From: Tetrahymena thermophila SB210 | Taxonomy: Eukaryota; Ciliophora; Oligohymenophorea; Hymenostomatida; Tetrahymenidae | Direction: 5' to 3' | NCBI RefSeq assembly: GCF_000189635.1 | Contig: NW_002476246.1 | Span: 1,116,001-1,180,000 of the forward strand | DNA: 64,000 bases | Shown here: positions 12,881 to 23,700 of the stretch, one piece after another | Numbering within the stretch: position 1 is the stretch's first letter | How the letters are laid out: each line of letters opens with the position of its first letter | Notes under the pieces: model-generated | Told to the model about the DNA's origin: nothing | Database searches by the model: none | Seen by the model: the letters and a program-made list of their open reading frames with translations, nothing else | Made by a program: the position numbers and the translations under genes

Positions 12881-13789
12881 ATTGATTTTATTATATTTTA
12901 AATAGCTATTTATTTCCTTTGTTATAATTTTTTTTAATTATTAATTAATTTATAAAAATAAATTGGGAGTAGATATTAGATTGGATTTATTCTATATAAA
13001 AATCAATCTTTATTATTTTAGTTTTTGATTAATACTGATAGATCCAAAAGTTGAATTATTTATAATATTTTGTCAAATTTTTTAATTAACAGGTTAACCT
13101 ATTTTATCATCCTAAAAAATAAAGTGGATACTTGATTATATTTCTGTTCTTCAAATTTATTTTGCAATAAATCTAATTTCAAAATACTAATTTTTTAATT
13201 CAGAATTCATAAGTAATCAGATTAAGCTTTTATCTAAAAAACATAAATTCAAAGTCATTATTATCACTTTGTCCTGAGCAAATAAATATGTTAATAAATA
13301 TCAAAATAATCATATTTTTTGTATTTAAAAAACATTAGATATGTAGAATTAAAAAAAATCATAGTAAAGTTAAAATACCAAAATTGTTAATTTCATAATA
13401 AATAATATTCCAATATATTTAAAGAATAATTGATTATCGAAACGATTGCATATTATTTTATTTTTAAATTTTTAATCTTTATAATATTTAAGGTAGATGG
13501 GAATGTAACTAGAATATAAATCTTCCATTATATGTTTTCATTTGAATTGATTTGAGTTAAAGTACATCCAGATTTTAAATTCTTTTGGATGAGCAAAAGC
13601 AATAATTTAATTACTTATTAAAAATTAGTTTAATTTAGTAAGTAATTCTATTTTAATTTTTATAATAAATACCTTATTTTATAAAATTTTATTTTTAATA
13701 TGTATCTTAAAATTGAAATAAAATATTTGATATATTAAGGGGGAGAGAAATTCGATTTACACCTTTATATATTGTAATAATTAAATCTA
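12881..13789. other. Intergenic region upstream of the VWA gene
   Basis: About 0.9 kb of A+T-rich sequence with no supported frame. It is the 5' flank of the minus-strand VWA gene and runs up to the point where channel homology begins. Confidence 0.55.
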
Positions 13790-15165
13790 TTAATTATTAA
13801 AAGCATATACTGTCTAGTAAATAGCCAAATCATAGAACGTTGTTTAGCTTTTATTTTTGGATTTTGAGTACTTTTATTAAATACTATAATAGTATGAAAA
13901 AGATTTTGTAAATATTTTGATTGATTTTATCCATTAATTTGAATTTATGATTTATTTTTTTTTATACATTATGATATATTTTATAAATTTAGGTATGAAT
14001 TTATTTTAAAAATAGCTATTTAAGAAAAAATATTTTATTTTATTTCTAAATGGTATTTTGTTAAAAAATAGGAGAGCTATAATTTGATCAAAGATCTGTT
14101 AAGAATAAATCAAAATTATAAATTTTTAAACAAAAAATGTGAAAGTTATGGAAAATATAATCATCATTTTTACAATAGTAATTAATTACAATATATTCCA
14201 AATATTTAAAAGATACTTTACTATCAAAATCTCAAAATTATATAAGAAAGGGATTAAAATTTCAAAAGGCATAGGCAAAAAAGCTCAAATGCTTTTTAAT
14301 TTTACATTAACTCAGGATCAGAAATAGAAAAAATGCTAAAAAAAAAATAATTAAAGTGAATAAATTGGTTTAGAGGATGAAACATTTTTTTATTATGATG
14401 AGAATGAAGAAAAAGAGTAAGTTTACTATTTGAATTTAATAGTTTGTTATAATTAAAAATTATTATAGATTAGATTAAATTAATTCGCAGACAAATATAA
14501 GGGAATAATAAAAATCATTTCATAATGAAAGTGTGTACAACAAGTAATCCTCTCTAAATAAACGATAGAGAGTTAATTCAATTAAAAATGAAGCTTCAAA
14601 AGGGATTAAAAACTCAGAGCTATAACCTTAAGTTTTTCTCTCCTAAAATTAAGAAGAAATAAAAGCTAAAAATTCAATAAAATTAAGCTTATTATAATAA
14701 GAAAGCATTATCAATAATTAATAAATTTACTAAGTTGTTTAAAGTTAAATAGATAGTGTTGAATCTGATCATAGTTAATTAAAAATAGAAAATGCTCCTT
14801 ATTGTAATAGAGAAGACTTTCTTAGCTAAGACATTACGAGTGCTAAGAGGAATAAATTATCAAGATTTTAGACAGAATTTTAAATCCTTTCATCAGAGCT
14901 GTAAGCTTAAAGCTTTGATAAATAGTTAATTTTTTTGTTTTAGCACTTCGATCGATTAAAGAATTATTAAATTTATTTTCCTCATAACAATTTGAGAAAT
15001 GTATTAATTTAATATAGAAAAGTATAATTTAAAATTATAAAAAAAAGAGTATTTAAAAATAATAGATCATCGCATACCAATTAAACTAATATTAAAAAGG
15101 ATAAGTCTAAAAATTTACCTAGCCCTTTACTTGGCCAATCATTAATAAGTATAAGTATCTCTTGA
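13790..15165 (+). pseudogene. 3' remnant of a channel gene
   Basis: This stretch aligns closely with the last exons of the 60-kb channel gene (62,740 to the window end) but lacks everything upstream of the end of the cyclic-nucleotide-binding fold. It shows several lesions. The first two and last knuckle ligands read C..Y....H....S at 14138-14179, so two of the three Cys are lost. A run of ten A at 14338-14347 adds one base relative to the intact gene and brings an in-frame TGA soon after. The C-terminal motif NYQIYFPHNN is still readable at about 14,960-15,000, and the remnant ends at a TGA at 15163. No pore remains, so it cannot encode a channel. High similarity implies a recent origin. Confidence 0.8.
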
Positions 15166-16179
15166 CCAAATATAAGCTTTATCTTTAAATAAATAAATAT
15201 AATTGCATTCTTTATTATAACTTTCCTTTTTAGTATTACAAGCTTGAATAACAAATTATTTCAATTATTTAATTCTTACATAAATGTAAATTTAATGTTT
15301 AACATTTCTTTGGAATATTTTAAAATTAATTATTTTTAAAAGCTTTTAGAATTCAAAATTATTAAAGTAATTTGATAAATTTGTATGTTGTTTATTTTTT
15401 TATTTAATTTTATTTTTTGATAATTTATATCAATTTATTTATATTAAAATGATCTTAAATACTCTATATCTATAAATAATTAATCTTGAGTTTTATACTT
15501 AAATAAAAACTTTAAATGCAGTTTATTGTATTTAAATTTTTTTAGTTATTTCCTTCTTTGCAATTCATGGTTTTAAATTCTTGAATATGAGGAAATGCAG
15601 AAATTTAATTCATAAACTTGATTAATTAATTAAATAAATAAATATTTTATTTCAATTTTAAAAAAATATTTTAAATATTTAAAAAAAATATAATCGTAAA
15701 TCCTCATTCATTTATTAATTCCAACCCTTATTTCAATGTTTAAAAGAATTATGTTTTTTAATTTATTTAAATTATTATAAACTAAATAAAAATTACATAA
15801 AATTTATAAAATACTATTATATAGTAAAATTCAGCAATCTATTTAATTTGAAATAACTTTTTAACTATGATTAATACATAAACTATAGATATGCTGTTAG
15901 AAAGAGCATAAAAATTTACATATATTAAAAATATTTTGCATTGAAAAATTAAAGAAGATAAAATAATAATTAAAAAATATAAAACGAAAAATAATTTTTT
16001 TTTAAATCAAATATTTTGTTAATCCCAATGGATAATTTTTTTTAATTTCATTCAAAAATGCATGGAAAAATAAAAATAATTTAATTCAAAAATGAATCAC
16101 ATAATTCTTTTTTTCAAAATTCTCAAAAAATTAACTCGCAATAATTTTATAGTAAAGAAAAGTTTACAACTTAGCGGAT
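15166..16179. other. Intergenic region before the triplicated block
   Basis: About 1 kb of extremely A+T-rich DNA. No coding frame or structured element was recognised. Confidence 0.55.
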
Positions 16180-16421
16180 TTGCGAATTAACCAACAGGTA
16201 TTCTATGGTAGTTCTAGAATAAATATACTGGAAATATTCTATAATTTTTATTCTAAATATTTATTCTTATTTTTTATGTATATGTATTAGTAAATATAAT
16301 GTCTTTTCATACTTAAATGTAATAACACTTATTTTTGAAAATCAAAAAAATTTTTCTCGTTCTCTTAATTAAATTTGATAAATTTGTATTTTTATTTACT
16401 TAATTGTTTCTTAACTCTATT

Positions 16422-17983
16422 TCATTTAATTCTTATTAGAAACAGCACTAAGATGAATTAAAATTTATCCCATTTATATTGTCTCTTGAAAAATGTTAGT
16501 GAGAGCTTTATTAATTAATAACTTTAATTTTTACTGTTTATATTCTAGCTAGGATTATTTGTATAAGGATTTGTTTCAAGTGTAAAAAAATTCTAATTTT
16601 CTAAAATAGCCATGCTAGCATCCCTTGGATTTGTAATTAAAACTTTTCCAGAAGAGTTGAATGTGTTATTGCTCCGTTCGTCGAATTATTTTGATGTTGT
16701 GGAAGTTTGTGACAAAGATTTTAAAATTTATTCATTGATTTCATTGTTTTCAAGAGCTAATTTTTTAATTAAGCCTTAAAATGAGCTATTCATTTAATTT
16801 AATATGTCATTTAAATTTGAAAATTTGAATTCATTTGTTTTATTATTCTGCTACTGTTGTTATATATCGACGTTTTCTAAGATATATTTTTATCCACATG
16901 GATTTATTTAGTTCCTTACTTAAATACTATTACCATGTTTTTCGTCAAAATATAATTTATTCTCACTAAATTATTAACTTTGTAGAATTAAAGGACTTTA
17001 AGTTGAGTACGTAGTATCAACACTCTTTTCTAAATTATTAGCAAGATATTTATTGACTCTAGTTTACTGAGATTATTATGAGCTATTATTTTAGGATTAA
17101 TTAATTGATAGATACCTACTTAATTAATAAAGGTAACTCATAAATTTTATCTTAATTTGTTTCTTTCAAGTTGCTCTAATTATTGATTGTTTAAACCTAT
17201 TACTTTATATTTTTTAAATTAATAAAAATTTTTATTTAAATATGTTTACTTGCTAACTAAAATTATTATTGCTTTAGCAAGAATGGTGTTAGTTAGATAG
17301 TTTTATTTTAACTCTATTTATTGGTATTGATTGTTTCAGTATTGGTAACAAAAATAGGAAATTTTATAAATAAATTGCCAATATGATAAGAAAAAGTTTC
17401 ATAATTTGCAGAGCTTTGAGCAGTTGGTTGTGGAGTTAAAAATCTTACATTTCCTGTATTGTATTACTAAAATTATCTATTTTATTCAAAATTATCATCT
17501 TAAACCAATGCATTAGAAATATTTAATTCACTTTACTTTATTTCTTAATCAAAATAATTAGGGGCTTTATCAGAAATAAAATAAGATATCTATTATTTGT
17601 TTACTTGTTTTAAACTCTATTAAAAATTTTCAAAAAAAATTTTTTTTTTTTCGCTTTTTAGATTAAATTGATGTTAATTTTGATTTACTTCACTTTCACT
17701 TTAATTTTATCTTATGTACTTTGTTTATCCCCTCTAACATTTAGTTGTTCTTAATAAATGTTTTTGCTATATTCTTTAAAATATAAATCTTACTCTTTAA
17801 AGCTTTGGTTTTATTTTTTGAAGCTTAATTATTTTCTTTAAAGCTTTGATTTGATTCTTTAAAACTTTAATCTTCTTAATTAAAACTTAAATTCTGTTAA
17901 TCCGTTTTAAAATTATTCTAATTTTGCTAATTATCTTATTTCTTTTAATTATTTTGTAGAAGCTAATTTTTAGGGGATAACAT
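16422..17983 (-). CDS. Uncharacterised low-complexity protein, block A (exon limits uncertain)
   Basis: The minus strand shows protein-like frames with TGA at 16422-16424 and several short introns. The 3' exon (about 16,430-17,120) reads continuously: Ser/Asn/Gln-rich sequence, a run of five Gln from TAA/TAG/CAA codons, and stretches such as SGKVLITNPRDASMAILEN. A middle exon (about 17,300-17,610) contains NVRFLTPQPTAQSS. The 5' part is Lys-rich with degenerate repeats around SFKES and SFKEN, suggesting a coiled coil. The ATG at 17983 is only a candidate, because the copies in blocks B and C carry indels just after it; the true start may lie elsewhere or this part may be leader. No domain is recognised. 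It diverges from the giant gene and could share a regulatory region with it. Confidence 0.45.
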
Positions 17984-18307
17984 AAAATCTTACTTATTTT
18001 TTTTAATTTAACCCATAAGAAGTGTTGTTTTGATTTATTCCAAAATTAAAATAATGTTAAATATTTGTATTTCATGTAGATGATTCAGTTGGAGAGTGAG
18101 TGAGTTCTTTCAATTTCTCTGACCACTATTGATAGCTTTTCTCGTTAATTACTATTATGATTTTATCTAGAATTATATTGTTAAGAAAACTAAGAAGAGT
18201 TTTCGTTCAAAAAATTAGGTGTTTTCGCAGATTAAAATTAAAATTTTTGCTATGAAATTGATGTTAAATCATCTTTATCAGATGTGGTAGATTATTAGGA
18301 AGTTTTA

Positions 18308-18817
18308 ATGATAGTTATTTAAATTTGCGCTTCATTATTAGTTAAGGATATTTAAGATGAAAACGAAGATACAAGAATGAAAATTGGATGGATAGTTGTT
18401 GCTATTAGTGGATTTTTAATAGCCTACTTGTACTATTTTTATTATTAAAGATCTCAAAGTATCTATTTATTAATTAGTTAAATCACTAGTAATGTACATT
18501 AAAAATAAAAAGAGTAAATCTTAGCAGCTATCTTAAAATCCTCACCTGTATAACTTAACAAAAAAATAGATGAAAATATAGTTAATAATAACAATATGGA
18601 TAAGAATTTAGATAATAACGAAGAAATATAATCAATTAGTATTATGTACCAAACTCCTAATATATAAACAAGGCCAGCCACAAATTAATTCTTAGAAATA
18701 AATAAATTGGTAAATAAATAGAAGAAAAAGGAATTCTGTTTTTTCTTAAAGCATTTACAAGAGTAATCATAATTTATAATTTACACAACCAAACATTAAA
18801 AACATCTAAAAAGTTGA
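18308..18817 (+). CDS. Short conserved frame with one membrane segment, block A
   Basis: A 510-nt frame (169 aa plus TGA), open upstream to about 18,161. It contains one hydrophobic segment, IGWIVVAISGFLIAYLYYF, followed by a charged Asn/Gln-rich tail. Block B has the same 510-nt length with no indels; block C has three single-base deletions. The layout (SLSDVVDYQEVLMIVIQICA, a last membrane segment, a polar tail) resembles the end of the giant proteins (YNTVDFYQTNVCAVS..). It may therefore be the leftover C-terminus of another member of that family rather than a complete gene. No upstream exon was recognised. Confidence 0.45.
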
Positions 18818-19403
18818 ACAATAATTATCTCAAACAAATATATATATATAGCATAAACTAAAACCTAGATAGTACGAATAGAAAATGAAAGTCAAATTAT
18901 TATTTTGATTCTTAGTGGATCATATTTAATCCCGATACAGAAATAAAGGAATGAAACAAATTAAATATAAAAAAGATTCTAAATATTTGTTCTTTAAAGA
19001 TTGTAAATGAATTTTAAAATATTATAATAATTAATTGATTCATTTTATTTTCTTTTTAATGTAATTAATATATTAGTGTAACCTTCATTTTGAATTGACA
19101 AAATTTTTTTAAATTATAGAAACATATATTTAATTTGATGAAGCTATCTAAAATCCATTTAAAAATAAGCATTCAGTAATTCAAATTTTTATTAATTTGA
19201 ATTTACTTTATAAATAATATATATGTTCGAATTATTATTTGAAAGAGATATATATTAAAGTTTAAAATTATAAAATTAAAATGGTAAAAATTATTTTATA
19301 CTTAAATAATTTTAAAAAAATTACTTTAAATTTTTTATAATAAAAATTTTGAGGATAGTACTTTATTGTTATTAGAGGTAGCTTTCAGATATATATTGTA
19401 GAT

Positions 19404-20735
19404 AAAAGAAAAGAATAAGAAATATCAAAAATAATAATTAATCAACATTTGAAGCTATTTAAAAAACTCCCCACCAAATAATTCAATAATCTCATCTCAA
19501 AACCTATATTTGAATTAAAAATAGTAATAATAGAAGGTTGAAAGAATATTTTTTAGCTTTTTTAGATTAATTTCAATAATAGAAATGTACTTTTAAATCC
19601 TAAAATTTGAGATATAAGAAGAAAAGAAATGAATTAGAAACATCAAAAATAATAATTAATCAACATTTGAAGCTATTTAAAAAACTCCCCACCAAATAAT
19701 TCAATAATCTCATCTCAAAACCTATATTTATTAAAAATAGTAATAATAGAAGGTTGAAAGAATATTTTTTAGGTTTTTTTGATTAATTTCAATAATACAA
19801 GTGTACATTTAAATCCTAAAATTTGAGATGTAAGAAGAAAAGAATAAGAAACATCAAAAATAATAATTAAACAACATTTGAAGCTATTTAAAAAACTCCC
19901 CACCAAATAATTCAATAATATCATCTCAAAACCTATATTTATTAAAAATAGTAATAATAGAAGGTTGAAAGAATATTTTTTAGCTTTTTTAGATTAATTT
20001 CAATAATACAAGTGTACATTTAAATCCTAAAATTTGAGATGTAAGAAGAAAAGAAATGAATTAGAAACATCAAAAATAATAATTAATCAACATTTGAAGC
20101 TATTTAAAAAACTCCCCACCAAATAATTCAATAATCTCATCTCAAAACCTATATTTATTAAAAATAGTAATAATAGAAGGTTGAAAGAATATTTTTTAGC
20201 TTTTTTAGATTAATTTCAATAATAGAAGTGTACTTTTAAATCCTAAAATTTGAGATATAAGAAGAAAAGAAATGAATTAGAAACATCAAAAATAATAATT
20301 AATCAACATTTGAAGCTATTTAAAAAACTCCCCACCAAATAATTCAATAATCTCATCTCAAAACCTATATTTATTAAAAATAGTAATAATAGAAGATTGC
20401 AAGAATATTTTTTAGCTTTTTTAGATTAATTTCAATAATTGAAGTGTACATTTAAATCCTAAAATTTGAGATATAAGAAGAAAAGAATAAGAAACATAAA
20501 AAATAATAATTAATCAACATTTATAGTTATTTAAAAAGCTCTCCACAAAACAATTAAATAATCACATCTCAAAACCTATATTTGAATTAAAAATAGTAAA
20601 AGAAAAGAATAAGAAATATCAAAAATAATAATCAATAAACATTCGAAGTTATTTAAAACCAGGAAATAATTCAATAATCTTATCTCAATACCTATATTTG
20701 AATTAAAAATAGTAATAATAGAAGGTTGAAAAAAT
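19404..20735. repeat. Array of ~215-bp tandem repeats upstream of giant gene A
   Basis: Units begin near 19,405, 19,620, 19,837, 20,048, 20,265, 20,478 and 20,592; the last two are shorter and more diverged. Each holds the blocks AACTCCCCACCAAATAATTC and AATAGTAATAATAGAAGGTT. The final unit runs to within about 15 bp of the giant gene's ATG, so the repeated sequence is effectively the gene's 5' leader or proximal promoter. No coding frame is supported. Confidence 0.9.
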
Positions 20736-20745
20736 ATCTATTAGT

Positions 20746-23700
20746 ATGAGTAAATCATTCTTTACTTTGAATTTAACAGTCATAATCCTATTGCAATCAA
20801 TACAAAACTTAAATGCTTAAATATGTTAAGCATTTTCTAGGCAGCACCGTAAGATTAAATTAATATTTTAATACATTATGATATAAATTTTAAAAAACAG
20901 AGCCTAGATTTTTTGAGTACTATTATATTTCTAATTCTTTGAAGTTGCCTAACACTAATATACTTTTGATAAACACTTAGAGTATAGTATATTATATTGA
21001 TCTTTCTAGTGAAATTGATAATGTTGTGAATGTGGTTAAGAGTAAATTTAAATAAATAGTTTATACTTTTTTAAAACAATTTTTATTTTATTAAAGCTAA
21101 ATACGTTATATAATAAATGGAGTATATACTATAAAGAAATCAAATTTTAGTTATGAATTCAGGATAACTAATATACGCAGATCCTTATACTCTCGAATCT
21201 AAATAAACACTAGTATTCACTAATTTACAAAGTATGCATTTCATGGAAGGATCTAATTATTGTGTCTTAAAAAGTGCAACATATTTATTATATGTTGTTG
21301 ACTATATAGAAGGAAAATAAATTCTATCTTTGAATGTTTTACCTTATAATTCTGACATTAATAATCTTATTGTTTCTGCAAAGTTACTTTAGCTTTAAAA
21401 TGGTTAGAATTTTATAGCAGTAATTGATTAGTATGGTGCTTATACTTGGTCAATTGATTTTAAAACTTTAGAATTCTCATTCAATGGATATTATTCGCGA
21501 GAAAGTATAACTAATTTTTAAGCCTTTTAAAGAATAATATTTCACTCTATTTTATTTTATAGCTAATAATTATAGCTTAATAGATTTCCACAAGAGTTAT
21601 GATATTATATTTTTAGCAGGAAACGATTGTCAAATCAATGCTTTTTAGATCATTAATTTAAAAGCGAATTAGATAAAATTAATCAAGACTGATTGTAGAT
21701 TAAATATATTAATAATTTTCATTATAAATTTCTTAAAATTTAAAAAAATAGATCTACCAAGTTGTCAATAAGGAAGTGCAGTCAGTTTAAGCTTTATAAA
21801 TTCTTAAAATAATTAAGGCAGTTTATACATAACTGGCTAGTGGTCTATTTATAGAATAGATTTAAATTTTGTCTATAATTAGAATACAAATACATTTGAT
21901 TCTTTTACCTTTGCTAATATCAATCAACCTTTTACTGTTTAACTACCAGGACTTCCAACTAATAATTGGTATCATTTGGAAGAAAGTCAATAATTGTTAA
22001 TACCATACTAAACTAATTACTTTTATTAATCAGCTCTATTTGTTTATTCATATAGTACAGACACTTAGCTCATTCGTTTTAGTAAAAATAAAATTTCAAA
22101 AATAAATTAATTTACTTTAACCATTTTACTATAAAATTAAGAATATATTTCTACAGGTTTTACAAAAATATTTAGTTTCTAACTCAATTAAGAAATATAT
22201 TTTGTTGTTTCTACATTAGATGAAATTTAAGTCACTAAAGATTCTCCAAGTAACCTAAAATCTATCCTTACTTATCCTCTTATTTAGTCAATCAAATTTA
22301 GATAAAATACATTTGTTTCTGTAAAAAACTGTAATACTTGTTTTATTGCTATGCATGATGCTGCATACTTAGCATTTTATAAAGTAATGGAATCATAATA
22401 ATTCACTCCTTAAGTAATTATTTCTTTCTTTCTATCTTAATCAAAAATATTAAAGTTATTATAAATATAAAAACAGGTATACGATTTAAGTTAGATAAAT
22501 CTTAATACTGATTCAATAAGCTTCAATATTGATCCCTACTAAGATATTAATCAAGCTGTTTGGGTTATTGTAGGAATACCTAATAAATAAAATAATGAAA
22601 ATTTCTTATTTTATGCTATAAGTATTACCTCTTAATAATAGTTTTAATTGCTCTCTGATAAAGTAGAAGAAAATAATCAAAATACAAGTTATGCTCTTTA
22701 TTCCGAAGAAGATTAAGAAATTGTTGGAATTGCTGTTAATGGAAGTATTTTTGTTTGGAATTCAACAGACCTTTCATTCAAATACTCAATAAGTAATCTT
22801 AAAATAAAATTAAAAATGGGAATTAATTTCATTTTATTTTAGATGAAAATAAACTAATGAAATATCAAATCCTATCCCAACAATTAAAAAATTTTTTTTT
22901 CATTAATTTAAAAAAAATAATAATAAAATATTTTTTAAATTATTTTATTTATTTATTCATTCAGTTCAAAAATTAATTTTGATAAAAAGCGTCCGACTGT
23001 TCTAGCTCAATAATTGGTTAATTATTTCATACTGATGATAATAAATTTCTAATAATAGTTTGTGGTGATTACAGTATAACTATCTATAATTTCTCTAAAA
23101 AAACATTTTAACCATTAATGAAACTATAGTCAAATCCATACTATTTAAATGTATTCAATAAAATTAATATGTTTGGAGTTGGAGATTAAATGAGCGGAGA
23201 TGTTTATTTATGCAATTTTAATAAAGTTACTTAATAATTTGAATTATTTATGCATTTCCAGTCTCCTTCTTTAACAGATTATGGAAATAATATTCAGTAT
23301 ATAGAAAAGACTTAGGTTTTATTTATTTAGTATTACTATAGTAATACATTTTTCCCTATTGGATAATGTCTTTAAAATTTGCCTAGTTGTACTTAGAAAT
23401 GCTAAATGTAGTTTTATTTTAATACTACTGAAACTACTGATACTAAAAACCTATATGGGATAGGTTCTTTTAAATAGCCTTTTACAACTTCTTTGAGTAT
23501 AATTCCATCTTTACTTTTAGTAAATAAATCTCTAGATTAAAATAAATATTTTACCAAAGTATTTTTCTATTTAAAAATAATATTTTCATTTTAAAAATAG
23601 GTTAAATAATATTTCGAATTAATAAACGGATTTGAAATTCTAAACGTTAATATATTAGTGAGCAACTAAAATTAGATGGTATTTTACAATGAATTGCTAA

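Noticed and set aside
19404..20735. CRISPR array
   Set aside because: Units are long head-to-tail tandem repeats without unique spacers, in a eukaryotic genome.
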